A DNA stretch of 64,000 bases from JAJDGF01 sp031549325 (lineage in GTDB: Bacteria > Bacillota > Clostridia > Christensenellales > Aristaeellaceae): the NCBI GenBank assembly GCA_031549325.1, contig JAVBQA010000045.1, forward strand, positions 1 to 64,000, given 5' to 3'. The position numbers and the translations under genes are program-made. Below are positions 33,347 to 41,670 of the stretch, in pieces. Position 1 is the stretch's first letter. Every line of letters begins with the position of its first letter. A model generated the notes under the pieces. It did not search any database. It was given only the letters and a program-made list of their open reading frames with translations, and had not been told where the DNA came from.

Positions 33347-34882
33347 TCATCGTCGAATCATGGTTTTTAGGTAACTGAGCTGGCGCGCCTTGAGCAGGAA
33401 TAGCACGCCGAGGTAGACGAGTAGCGATGGGATGCCGCACACGAGCAGCCTTAGCAGCACGCCCAGCGTGCCAATTGCCTCGGGCACAAACCGATTGAGC
33501 ATCAGCGCGCACAGCAGTGTCAGCGCGGTTGCGACCAGTGACTTGAGCACCTCAATCAGCGTCTCCTGATAGCGCATGCGCCCCAGCTTGCCGCGAAGCA
33601 AGTAAAACTGGAGCCCGGATGCGATCAGGCAAGAGATCGATGTGGACAGCGCCAATCCCGGCGCGCCCATGTAGCGGGAGAGAACGATGTTGCCGATCAC
33701 ATTCAAAACCAGCTGCAGCATCGACGTGTACAGCGGAATTTTGGTGTTCTGGATCGAGTGGAACGCGCGGTTTAGCAGATCCTTCACGCCGAAGAAGATC
33801 ACGCCTAGCAGGTACATCACGAAAATGGGCGCGGTGGCCTGCGCGTCCGCATGCGTAAACTCGCCGCGCACAAACATCACATGAAATATGTCCACGCTGA
33901 ACACGCACGCAAGCGCTACAACTGGCAGCAGCACCAGGCAGATCACCTCGATGCAATGCATCACGATGTCGATGATGGCTTGCTTGTCGCGCTCGACGGC
34001 GCGCTTGCTCATGCGGGAGAACATCACCGTGATGATGGGCACGGTGATGATGCCAAGGATCATCGTCACCAGCCTCCAGCTGAGGTTCATGCCTGTCATG
34101 ACGCCGTCGCCCAGTCCCGACGCCATGAACTGATCAAACATGTGGTTGATCTCGCCAACCGCCATGCTGGCGATGCTGGGCACGGCCAGCACCAGCATGC
34201 GCTTGACGCGCGGATCCGTAATGTCAAGGCTGAAGCTATACTTGAACGCGCCCCGGTGGAACGGCAGAATCACCAGCATTTGGAACAACCCGGCAATCGC
34301 GGTGCCCCACGCCAGCGCGTTGATGCCCATACTCCCCGAGAACATCACCATCGCCGCGATGGTCACGATGCTGTAAGGGAAACCCGACAGCTGCCCGGCG
34401 ATGTAGTTCTCGCGCGCGTTCATGATGGATGACTGCACTATCGAGATCGTCACAAACACCAGGCTGGGCATCATGATGCGCGTCATTTCGATGGTCATGC
34501 GCATGCGGTCCTCATCGAATTTCATGTACACCAGGCGCGTGATCGGCTCAGCCAGCGCATACATCAGGATCGACAGGATCATCGACGCCAGCGCGAACAA
34601 GTTGAGCGTGTTGCTGCCGAACCGGTCGGCCAAGGAACGTCCCCCTTGTCTGTCCGCGTCCAGATACATCGGGATCAGCGTGGACGTGATGCATGAGGTA
34701 AACAGCAGGATCGGGAAAAAGTAGGTGCTGTACGCAGCGTAGTAGGCGTCGCTTTGCGCGCTCCTGCCAAAGTAGTAGCCGTTGACGGCGTCGCGGATGT
34801 AGCCTACGGCCTTGCTGATGAACACGATCAGCGTGACCGAGAGCGTGGTTTTAATCACCGCGTCATCTTTCTTTTGGGGCAC
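33347..34882 (-). CDS. murJ: Lipid II flippase MurJ/MviN
   Basis: This 511-residue protein has about 14 membrane helices of the MATE/MOP-type MviN family. Visible segments include VTLIVFISKAVGYIRDAVNGYYFG, SDAYYAAYSTYFFPILLF, PLYTSMLQLVLNVIGNIVLS and a long helical C terminus. It should flip lipid II across the membrane for peptidoglycan synthesis. A GTG at 34882 is spaced better from GAGGGGG than the GTG at 34888. It is encoded between proS and the helicase on the same strand. Confidence 0.92.
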   Translation of the reverse strand: MPQKKDDAVIKTTLSVTLIVFISKAVGYIRDAVNGYYFGRSAQSDAYYAAYSTYFFPILLFTSCITSTLIPMYLDADRQGGRSLADRFGSNTLNLFALASMILSILMYALAEPITRLVYMKFDEDRMRMTIEMTRIMMPSLVFVTISIVQSSIMNARENYIAGQLSGFPYSIVTIAAMVMFSGSMGINALAWGTAIAGLFQMLVILPFHRGAFKYSFSLDITDPRVKRMLVLAVPSIASMAVGEINHMFDQFMASGLGDGVMTGMNLSWRLVTMILGIITVPIITVMFSRMSKRAVERDKQAIIDIVMHCIEVICLVLLPVVALACVFSVDIFHVMFVRGEFTHADAQATAPIFVMYLLGVIFFGVKDLLNRAFHSIQNTKIPLYTSMLQLVLNVIGNIVLSRYMGAPGLALSTSISCLIASGLQFYLLRGKLGRMRYQETLIEVLKSLVATALTLLCALMLNRFVPEAIGTLGVLLRLLVCGIPSLLVYLGVLFLLKARQLSYLKTMIRR

Positions 34883-34903
34883 AATCACACCCCCCTCTGT
34901 TTC

Positions 34904-34982
34904 ATCGCGCGAACGAACACCGTTCGTCCCTGCCGCCCGAACAGGCAGATTTCCCGTAGGGGCGAACTGTGCCCGCCCGTCA
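34904..34982. repeat. Palindromic intergenic element (copy A) upstream of murJ
   Basis: This GC-rich gap between proS and murJ holds CGAACG..CGTTCG and the sequence GTAGGGGCG (34956-34964), which pairs with a downstream CGCCC. GTAGGGGCG recurs in the recR-trxB gap (51055-51095). It looks like a small dispersed repeat. Confidence 0.55.
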
Positions 34983-34987
34983 CGCCT

Positions 34988-36433
34988 TTAGTATGCCTTC
35001 GCAAAATACATCAGCTTCCCGGCGGGCTTGCCGCAGCACACGCACACGTCGCTGGGCATGCCCGACTGATCGAACGGCATGTTCCTCGAAGAGGCGTTCG
35101 TCTTTTCCTTGATCGCGTCCTCGCAGGCGCGCTCGCCGCACCAGCTGGCCTTGACGAATCCGTCCTGCACGCCCTTTTCGAGCGCATCCATGTCAGCAGC
35201 GGTATAGGTCTTGGCGTCCCGGAACGCCTTAGCTTGCTCAAATAGCGTATGATGGATGCTGTCCAGCATAGACTTGACCGCATCGCCGATGCCGTCCAGA
35301 GCCAGCTGGCTCTTCTCAAAGGTGTCCCGGCGCATCGCGGTGGCCACGCCCGCCTCGATATCGCGCGGCCCGAGCTCCAGGCGCACCGGCACGCCCTTCA
35401 TCTCCCACTCGTTGAACTTCCAGCCCGCGCTGTAGGTGTCTCGGTCGTCCAGCTCCACGCGCAGCCCGGCCGCTTCGAGTTCGGCCTTCAGCGCGCGGGC
35501 GCGCTCCAGCACGCCCTCCTTATGCTGGGCGATGGGCAAGATCACCACCTGGATCGGGGCGACCCTGGGCGGCATTCGCAGCCCGCGCTCATCGCCATGG
35601 GTCATGATGATGGCGCCGATCATGCGGGTGGACGTGCCCCAGCTGGTTTCGTGCACAAACTCCAGCTGGCCTTCCTTGCTCAGGTACTGAATGCCGAACG
35701 CCTCGGCGAAGTTGGTGCCAAAGTTGTGGGTGGTGCCTGCCTGGAGCGCCTTGCCATCCTGCATCATGGCTTCCATGGAGTAGGTGGCTCGGGCGCCGGC
35801 AAACTTTTCCTTGTCCGACTTCTGCCCCACGTAGACCGGCAGCGCCAACACATTCTCGGCAAACTCTCGATATACCTCGAGCATTTGCAGCGTCTCTTCC
35901 TGGGCTTCCTCGGCGGTGGCGTGGATGGTGTGCCCCTCCTGCCAAAGGAACTCAGAGGTGCGCAGGAATGGGCGCGTGCTCTTCTCCCAACGCATGACCG
36001 AGCACCATTGGTTGTACTTCATCGGGAGGTCGCGCCAGCTCTGTACCCACTTGGCGTACATGTTACAGAACAGCGTCTCCGAGGTCGGGCGGATGGCCAA
36101 ACGCTCCTGCAGCTTTTCGTTGCCCCCGTGAGTGACCCAAGCGACCTCGGGCGCAAAGCCCTCCACGTGCTCAGCCTCCTTCAGCAGCAGGCTCTCGGGA
36201 ATCAGCATCGGGAAATACACGTTTTTGTGGCCGGTGGCCTTGAAGCGCGCGTCCATCTCCTGCTGGATCAGCTCCCAGATGCCGTAGCCGTACGGCTTGA
36301 TGACCATGCAGCCGCGCACGTCGGCGTAATCCACGAGATCGGTTTTGAGGATCACGTCGGTGTACCACTGCGAAAAATCTTCGCTCCTGGGGGTGATCTG
36401 CGTCACGAATTCCTGATTGTCCTTCTTGCCCAT
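34988..36433 (-). CDS. proS: Prolyl-tRNA synthetase, short (type 3/archaeal-like)
   Basis: The 481-residue class II synthetase is of the archaeal/eukaryote-like form found in many Clostridia, without the bacterial INS editing domain. It shows DFSQWYTDVILKTDL at the N terminus, motif 1 near GYGIWELIQQEMDARF, and motif 2 in MRWEKSTRPFLRTSEFLWQEGHT. It also shows the ATP/proline site around QYLSKEGQLEFVHETSWGTS and a zinc-like CysXnCys C-terminal domain ending MYFAKAY. The ATG at 36433 lies just after the T-box terminator. The longer ORF upstream reads through the T-box and is rejected. Confidence 0.95.
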   Translation of the reverse strand: MGKKDNQEFVTQITPRSEDFSQWYTDVILKTDLVDYADVRGCMVIKPYGYGIWELIQQEMDARFKATGHKNVYFPMLIPESLLLKEAEHVEGFAPEVAWVTHGGNEKLQERLAIRPTSETLFCNMYAKWVQSWRDLPMKYNQWCSVMRWEKSTRPFLRTSEFLWQEGHTIHATAEEAQEETLQMLEVYREFAENVLALPVYVGQKSDKEKFAGARATYSMEAMMQDGKALQAGTTHNFGTNFAEAFGIQYLSKEGQLEFVHETSWGTSTRMIGAIIMTHGDERGLRMPPRVAPIQVVILPIAQHKEGVLERARALKAELEAAGLRVELDDRDTYSAGWKFNEWEMKGVPVRLELGPRDIEAGVATAMRRDTFEKSQLALDGIGDAVKSMLDSIHHTLFEQAKAFRDAKTYTAADMDALEKGVQDGFVKASWCGERACEDAIKEKTNASSRNMPFDQSGMPSDVCVCCGKPAGKLMYFAKAY

Positions 36434-36453
36434 AGAGGCCCCTCCTTCGCAAT

Positions 36454-36679
36454 AAAAAAGCTTCATCCCGTCGTGCAGGGACGAAGCGTGTGCTCCGCGG
36501 TACCACCTTGCTTGGCGCTCATCGCGCCCGGCTTCAGCGCCCAGTAACGCGGGCGAAACGGCGGGGATTGGCCGCTGCTCCGGGGCCCGGACGGTTCGCG
36601 GTTCAGCCACACGCCTTTCAGCCACGGGCGCGCTCTCTTTGGGCGAAACGGTTAGAACCTAGCTCCCCATCACTGCAAT
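36454..36679 (-). promoter_or_regulatory. T-box leader of proS
   Basis: On the minus strand the antiterminator motif AGGTGGTACCGCG lies at 36496-36508. The terminator GCTTCGTCCC / GGGATGAAGC with six T (36454-36487) comes just before the gene. Stem I features AGAGAG and GGCTGAAAG are visible further 5'. A GAACCG stretch on the 3' side offers a CCG proline codon as a candidate specifier. The full leader is about 225 bases, normal for a T-box. Confidence 0.9.
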
Positions 36680-36685
36680 ACATCG

Positions 36686-36714
36686 ATTATAGGGAACGCG
36701 GATTAAAATTGCAA
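36686..36714 (-). promoter_or_regulatory. Promoter of the proS T-box leader
   Basis: TTGCAA, a 17-base spacer and a perfect TATAAT on the minus strand. Confidence 0.85.
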
Positions 36715-36729
36715 GGAAAACTGCAAATC

Positions 36730-37755
36730 TTAACCGACGCTGCTGGCCTGCACCGCCTCGGGCGTCGATTTGGGCAGGAAAACCTGGCCGTTCAACACCT
36801 CGCACAGCGCCTCTGACAGCGCGGGCATGGCGTTGAGCGCTTCGGTCAGCGTGTTTTTGTTGTCCCCCACCTCCACTAGGATCGCGCGCTTGCCGATGTG
36901 TTGGTTGTAGCGCCCGGTCTTGACCAGCACATCCTTGCACAACCCGGACTGGATCTGGTTTAGCGCCAGCGTGATCTGGCGGGCGAAAGCGATGTTCTCA
37001 GTGTAGTATGGCTTCACGTCGAACCCCTCGCCGTTGCCGATCAGCATCATCAACTGGGCCGACTGCGCACCGCTGCCCGACAACGTCACGCGGCTTTGAG
37101 CCTGCCCCTCAATGTGCGCGTCGCGGTGCAGATCGATGTAGCAATCAAACGGCGTGTCCGCATATTTTTCCAGCGTCAGCAGCGAACGCACGTAAGCGGT
37201 GCCCAGCTTGGGCGGCTCGTGGTCGGTCACGTCGTGCACCACCTCGATGCCCTCCGCGCGCAGCAGCTGCGCCAGTTCATCGCCCACCCGCACGATGGAA
37301 TGGTTTCGATCCGCTGTGCGCCAGGGTTCCAGCGCCACATATGGGTCGGAAGGCTCTTGTTCGTAAGCCTCGTGGGTGTGGGTATGGTAGATCAGCACGC
37401 GCTTCTTCGCGGCGTTTTGGGCGGTTGGCGCGTTGGTTTCTTTGGGTTCGGCAAACAGCGGCTCATCCGCGGGCGAAGGCGTGTCATACGGGATAACCTC
37501 GATGATCATGGGCACGCTCTCGTCGGTGTGCTCGTCCTCATGCAAAGAAGAAGCGGCGGCAAACGCCGCCACCGCTTCAATGGGTTCATTCATTCGCACG
37601 ATGCTCGAATTGCCCTGCTGTATCGAGGCCGGCGCGCCGCGGTCCGAAAGCACCAGCCGAAGGATCAACACCGCGAACACGATCACCAGCAGCGCGATGG
37701 CCATCCCAATCAGCAGTCTCGATGCGCGGATGACCTTGAAGCGAATCAACTGCAT
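36730..37755 (-). CDS. spoIIP: Stage II sporulation protein P
   Basis: This 341-residue protein has an N-terminal membrane helix (LLIGMAIALLVIVFAVLILRLVL, about residues 16-38), a linker, and a C-terminal SpoIIP amidase domain. It shows VLIYHTHTHEAYEQEP, DCYIDLHRDAH, and QHIGKRAILVEVGDNKNTL. SpoIIP cleaves peptidoglycan stem peptides and glycan during engulfment with SpoIID and SpoIIM. I chose the ATG at 37755. A TTG at 37797 that overlaps the preceding acyltransferase stop is an alternative that would add 14 residues. Confidence 0.9.
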   Translation of the reverse strand: MQLIRFKVIRASRLLIGMAIALLVIVFAVLILRLVLSDRGAPASIQQGNSSIVRMNEPIEAVAAFAAASSLHEDEHTDESVPMIIEVIPYDTPSPADEPLFAEPKETNAPTAQNAAKKRVLIYHTHTHEAYEQEPSDPYVALEPWRTADRNHSIVRVGDELAQLLRAEGIEVVHDVTDHEPPKLGTAYVRSLLTLEKYADTPFDCYIDLHRDAHIEGQAQSRVTLSGSGAQSAQLMMLIGNGEGFDVKPYYTENIAFARQITLALNQIQSGLCKDVLVKTGRYNQHIGKRAILVEVGDNKNTLTEALNAMPALSEALCEVLNGQVFLPKSTPEAVQASSVG

Positions 37756-37793
37756 CACCCCGTTTTCTTTGCTAGCTGATACAGCGTATTCGG

Positions 37794-38501
37794 TCAAATG
37801 CCGGGGTAGACCTGTTTGTCAAAGCCAGAATCGCGGCCCAACCTCTCCAGCTCTTTTTTCAGCGCGCCGGCCACCCGCGCGCGTTCCTCAGAAAAGGGCG
37901 CGTTGCCGTCAAACACGATTGCCTCGCCCACCAGCAGACTGCGCCTGTTCATCTTGATGTCCAGCGGCACAAAGCACAAGTCTTTGCCAGTGGCTCGCTT
38001 ATACATCTGCCCGAGCACCAAAAACCCGGTGTACAGCTCGCCCGGCTGATCGCTGGTGCTGACGTAGTCCACGTCCGGGTAGATGATCAGGCTCTCACCC
38101 AGCAGCAGCGCGTCCAGCGACTGACGGAATGTGACGCGCGCCTTCATCGGGCTTCGGAACACCGGGATTGCGCCGATGCACCGCATGAAATAGGGCACGA
38201 TCCGGCTCAGCAGGTAGGAAACCATCTTGGTGTACCAGGCCGGCCAGTTCACGCGCACCCTGAATGTGTAGCCGCTGTATTGCTCGCAGCAGCTCTGCTT
38301 GTCGCAGAACACGCTGAACACCCATGGGCGCATCTGCCGGTTCAAGTGGAGCAGCGTGAACACCGGTCCGCGCAGGTTTCGGTGGCGACAGATGAACACG
38401 CAAGGATTGGGAACGCGCTTCAGATCCGGCCGCTCATGCAGAAAAGTGAACGGCCGCGACAACATCCGAATCGCTCTGAACAACCCGTTGTATACTGCCA
38501 T
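37794..38501 (-). CDS. PlsC-like acyltransferase lacking the usual HX4D aspartate
   Basis: This 235-residue protein resembles 1-acylglycerol-3-phosphate acyltransferases: CVFICRHRNLRGPVFTLL corresponds to the HX4D motif and ESLIIYPDVDYVSTSDQPGEL to the EGxR/P-type acyl-acceptor region. In this protein Gly stands where the catalytic Asp is expected, and ESLIIYPD replaces EGTR. It probably modifies a phospholipid or glycolipid, but the activity is uncertain. The ATG at 38501 was preferred because the promoter (-10 at 38545) rules out further upstream starts. spoIIP follows with a possible overlap. Confidence 0.7.
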   Translation of the reverse strand: MAVYNGLFRAIRMLSRPFTFLHERPDLKRVPNPCVFICRHRNLRGPVFTLLHLNRQMRPWVFSVFCDKQSCCEQYSGYTFRVRVNWPAWYTKMVSYLLSRIVPYFMRCIGAIPVFRSPMKARVTFRQSLDALLLGESLIIYPDVDYVSTSDQPGELYTGFLVLGQMYKRATGKDLCFVPLDIKMNRRSLLVGEAIVFDGNAPFSEERARVAGALKKELERLGRDSGFDKQVYPGI

Positions 38502-38544
38502 CCTCTTCACCACACGATCATAACATTGACTGCTATCCTGCAAC

Positions 38545-38573
38545 ATGATATAGCGAACGGGCAAAAATGTCAA
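38545..38573 (-). promoter_or_regulatory. Promoter of the acyltransferase-spoIIP unit
   Basis: TTGACA, a 17-base spacer and TATCAT on the minus strand, about 40 bases before the start at 38501. It directly abuts the rnf terminator. Confidence 0.75.
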
Positions 38574-38575
38574 AC

Positions 38576-38605
38576 AAAAAAAGGGCTCAGCGTCCTGCCG
38601 AGCCC
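38576..38605 (-). terminator. Intrinsic terminator of the rnf operon
   Basis: On the minus strand GGGCTC pairs with GAGCCC across an 18-base interior and is followed by seven T. Confidence 0.9.
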
Positions 38606-38618
38606 GAATGCAACTGCG

Positions 38619-39629
38619 CTAGTTGCGATATTTCGCCCCTTGCTGCATCTGCACGCTGCCGTTGGGGCACACCTTTTGGCAAGCGCCGCAGCCGGTGCAG
38701 TTCCAGTCGACCACCATGTGTTTGCCCTCTTCGTTCTTGGTGATCGCCTCAAACTTGCATACCTTGGCGCAAGCGTCGCAGCCGTCGCACTTGTTCAGGT
38801 TGATGACGGCGCGCCGGCGCTTGGTTTCGTTGCTCCGCAGCGCCCCTGTGGGGCAGCTATCGGCGCACTGCATGCAGCCCGTGCATTTTTGAATGTCAAT
38901 CTCAGGCAGGTTGTTCACCATTTTTAACGCGCCAAATTTGCAGCTTCGCTCGCACTTGCCACAGCTGATGCAGCCCGCCGTGCAAATGTCGCGCACCACT
39001 TTTCCCCGCTCCATGGCGCTGCAGATGCGATGCACCGCCACGCTCTGGGGCAGCAGCTGCAGAATGCCGCGCGGGCAGCTGGCCACGCACATGCCGCAGC
39101 TCTTGCATTTGTCCGGGTCGACCCTGGCCAGACGGTTATCATCTACCACAATGGCGCCAAACTGGCAGCTCTTTTGGCAATCGCCCAACCCCAGGCAGGA
39201 AAACCAGCACGCCTTGTCGCCCTGGGCAGCCAGGCTCATGCTTTTGCAATCCATCGGCCCCTGATATTCGAAGCGGGTCTGGCAGCGCTCGCTGCCGCCT
39301 CGGCACATGACCGTGGCCACCAGCTTGTCCTGCGCCTCCGCTTCCACACCCATCAGCTGTCCGATGGCCTGCGCCGCCGAGTCCCCGCCAACCGGGCACT
39401 TATTCACCGGCGCGCTGCCATTCGCCACCGCAGCCGCGTAGCCGTCGCAGCCAGGGTATCCGCAGCCCCCGCAATTCGCGCCGGGAAGCAGTCCGCGAAC
39501 CGCCGTTTGCAGCGGGTTTTCGGGCACCTCAAATTTCTTGCCGATGATCGACAGCACAGCGCCAAATATCAGCCCCATCGCCCCAATGACACCCGAGGCG
39601 ACCAGCACATTCGTAAGCGCGTTGCCCAT
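38619..39629 (-). CDS. rnfB: Rnf complex subunit B (polyferredoxin)
   Basis: This 336-residue protein accepts electrons from reduced ferredoxin. An N-terminal membrane helix (residues about 5-27) is followed by the ANCGGCGYPGCDGYA cluster and QTRFEYQGPMDCKSMSLAAQ. A run of iron-sulfur motifs comes next: CKSCGMCVASCPRG, CISCGKCERSC, CTGCMQCADSCP, CDGCDACAKVC and CTGCGACQKVCPNG. The long polyferredoxin form is that of acetogenic and other Clostridia. It is the last gene of the operon, and GGAGGTGAG precedes the ATG. Confidence 0.96.
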   Translation of the reverse strand: MGNALTNVLVASGVIGAMGLIFGAVLSIIGKKFEVPENPLQTAVRGLLPGANCGGCGYPGCDGYAAAVANGSAPVNKCPVGGDSAAQAIGQLMGVEAEAQDKLVATVMCRGGSERCQTRFEYQGPMDCKSMSLAAQGDKACWFSCLGLGDCQKSCQFGAIVVDDNRLARVDPDKCKSCGMCVASCPRGILQLLPQSVAVHRICSAMERGKVVRDICTAGCISCGKCERSCKFGALKMVNNLPEIDIQKCTGCMQCADSCPTGALRSNETKRRRAVINLNKCDGCDACAKVCKFEAITKNEEGKHMVVDWNCTGCGACQKVCPNGSVQMQQGAKYRN

Positions 39630-39647
39630 GTTTCTCTCACCTCCCCA

Positions 39648-40226
39648 TCAATGGATCAACCCGTTGAAGCCAGCGAACGCAATGGACATCAGCCCTGCGG
39701 TGATCAGCGCCCCGGGGAAGCCGTCCAGCCACTCGGGCATGTTGGAAAGCGTGAGCCGCTCGCGAATGCCCGCGAAAAGCACGATCGCCAGCGTGAATCC
39801 CAGCGCAGCGCCAACGCCGTTGACCACCGACTCGATCAGGTTGTAGTCCTTGGTGACGTTCAGAATCGTCACGCCCAGCACGGCGCAGTTGGTCGTGATC
39901 AGCGGAAGGTACACGCCCAGCGCCTGATAGAGCGCGAAGCTGACCTTCTTCAGCACGGTTTCAACCACCTGCACCAGCACCGCGATCACCAGGATAAACG
40001 CGATGGTCCGCATGTATTCCATTTCAAGCGGCACCAGGATCCACTGCTGGATCATGTAGGCGACCAGTGACGCGAGGCCCATCACAAACGTAACGGCCAT
40101 CCCCATGCCGAATGCGGTCTCGATCTTTCTGGAAACGCCCAGGAACGGGCAAATCCCCAGGAACTGTGAAAGCACAAAGTTGTTGACCAGCACCGAGCCG
40201 ATCAGGATCAGAATGATGTTGTTCAT
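39648..40226 (-). CDS. rnfA: Rnf complex subunit A
   Basis: This 192-residue polytopic protein has about six membrane helices and the RnfA/NqrE-type conserved segments NFVLSQFLGICPFLGVSRKIE and LITTNCAVLGVTILNVTKDYN. The two central Cys residues in these stretches sit at the site that, in the homologous Nqr/Rnf proteins, binds an iron centre between RnfA and RnfE. The ATG overlaps the rnfE stop by four bases, and rnfB follows after 18 bases. Confidence 0.96.
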   Translation of the reverse strand: MNNIILILIGSVLVNNFVLSQFLGICPFLGVSRKIETAFGMGMAVTFVMGLASLVAYMIQQWILVPLEMEYMRTIAFILVIAVLVQVVETVLKKVSFALYQALGVYLPLITTNCAVLGVTILNVTKDYNLIESVVNGVGAALGFTLAIVLFAGIRERLTLSNMPEWLDGFPGALITAGLMSIAFAGFNGLIH

Positions 40227-40825
40227 TTTGCGCCCTCCTTCCGCGTGGTGAGCGCGCCGGCCAACGCCAGCAGAAACCCAAGCGTGATGAACCCGCCGGG
40301 CGCCTGGGTGATGATCGTCATGGGCTGGTAGCCTTCGTGAAGAATGCTCACGCCAAACAGCGTGCCATTGCCGATCAGCTCCCTGATCGAGGCCAGCAGC
40401 GTGATCGCCAGCGTGAATCCAACCCCCATACCAAGCCCGTCAAACAGCGAAAGCATCGGGCCGTCCTTGAACGCAAACGCCTCGGCGCGCGCAAAGATGA
40501 TGCAGTTCACCACGATCAGCGGGATGTAGATGCCCAGTGATTCGTTGAGCGCGGGCAAAAACGCCTTGATCAACATATCCACGATCGTCACGAACGTGGC
40601 GATGACGATGACGAAAGCCGGTATGCGGATGCGCTCCGGAATCGCGTTGCGCAGCAGCGAGATAAACAGATTGCTGAAGACCAGCACGAACGTGGTCGCC
40701 AAGCCCATGCCGATGCCATTCATGGCGGCAGTGGTGATGGCCAGCGTCGGGCACATGCCCAGCACCAGGCGGAAGGTGGGGTTCTCTGCGATGATGCCGT
40801 TCAGAAACACCGTTTTCAGCTTCAT
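40223..40825 (-). CDS. rnfE: Rnf complex subunit E
   Basis: This 200-residue polytopic protein is the pseudo-symmetric partner of RnfA (both relate to NqrD/NqrE). Visible stretches are FRLVLGMCPTLAITTAAMNGIG, with the metal-binding Cys, and IPLIVVNCIIFARAEAFAFKDG. It embeds in the membrane and carries electrons across to RnfG/RnfD. It overlaps rnfG upstream and rnfA downstream by four bases each, as expected for coupled stoichiometric subunits. Confidence 0.96.
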   Translation of the reverse strand: MKLKTVFLNGIIAENPTFRLVLGMCPTLAITTAAMNGIGMGLATTFVLVFSNLFISLLRNAIPERIRIPAFVIVIATFVTIVDMLIKAFLPALNESLGIYIPLIVVNCIIFARAEAFAFKDGPMLSLFDGLGMGVGFTLAITLLASIRELIGNGTLFGVSILHEGYQPMTIITQAPGGFITLGFLLALAGALTTRKEGAK

Positions 40826-41670
40826 TGTGCAGTTCCTCCCTTCAGGTGCTCGTCAAAGTAGCGCATGGCCGCGGAGATGCTTTCCTCATGGCTCGTGTTC
40901 TTGGGGGCTTGCAGCACGCCATCACGCGAGATGACCACGGTAACCTGCTCGGTATCGATGATGTAGGCGGGTTGCCCGTCATATTCAGCGCTGAACACCT
41001 GCCGGATCTCCGGGAACCCCATCGCACCGAACGCGGATATGGGCTTGATGCCAGTCGCGCCGGTTTGCTGCTGCAGATCCCTGTAGGCATCGAGGCTGGC
41101 CTCCGTTACGATCTCGCCCTCTTGCGGCACGATGTGAAGCTCGTCCTGCGCATACCGCAGCGCCTCGGTCACGCCTGAAATCACGGCCTTTGAAGAAACC
41201 GTAGCGCCGGTAATGGCGTCCACATCGGCGCCAATACTGTCCGCGCTGGCAGCCTTCCCCGGAAACTGGTTCAGGAACGGCAGGTCGGCAATCTTGCTGC
41301 CCAACCCCGCCGTCTCGCTCTGGCTGTTGACCTTGAGCGAGTTGACCGAACCGCTCTGGTTTACCGCCAGCGCCAAGGCGATCGGGCCCTTGTACCCGGT
41401 CACCGTTAGCTGGTAGGTATAACCGATGGTTTCTCCACCCTTGATCACACGGCAAACCTCGCTGATGAGCGGATACTTGTCGGCGTTTGCGATCGTTTGC
41501 GGCTCGTAAGCGTCGCCGCCGGGCAGCACCTGCACACGGGCGACGTTGGCCTTGTCAATCGCTTGCTGCGCGATGGGCCCTTTGGTGATCTCGTTGGTGG
41601 CGGCCAGCGCCAGCGCGGCAATCAGCGAGAACAGAAACAGCCGCAGCGACAGTTGCAGCGTCTCCTTCAT
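40822..41670 (-). CDS. rnfG: Rnf complex subunit G (covalent flavoprotein)
   Basis: This 282-residue protein has one N-terminal membrane helix (LRLFLFSLIAALALAAT) and an extracytoplasmic FMN-binding domain with VDAITGATVSSKAVISGV; the Thr in TGATVSS is the site of covalent FMN attachment in this family. A second, C-terminal region of about 80 residues (from about 200) is longer than in many RnfG proteins. It overlaps rnfD and rnfE by four bases. Confidence 0.95.
   Translation of the reverse strand: MKETLQLSLRLFLFSLIAALALAATNEITKGPIAQQAIDKANVARVQVLPGGDAYEPQTIANADKYPLISEVCRVIKGGETIGYTYQLTVTGYKGPIALALAVNQSGSVNSLKVNSQSETAGLGSKIADLPFLNQFPGKAASADSIGADVDAITGATVSSKAVISGVTEALRYAQDELHIVPQEGEIVTEASLDAYRDLQQQTGATGIKPISAFGAMGFPEIRQVFSAEYDGQPAYIIDTEQVTVVISRDGVLQAPKNTSHEESISAAMRYFDEHLKGGTAQ

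Noticed and set aside
35249..36547. A 432-codon plus-strand ORF opposite proS.
   Set aside because: It is antisense to proS and reads into the proS T-box leader; it has no ribosome site or domain.
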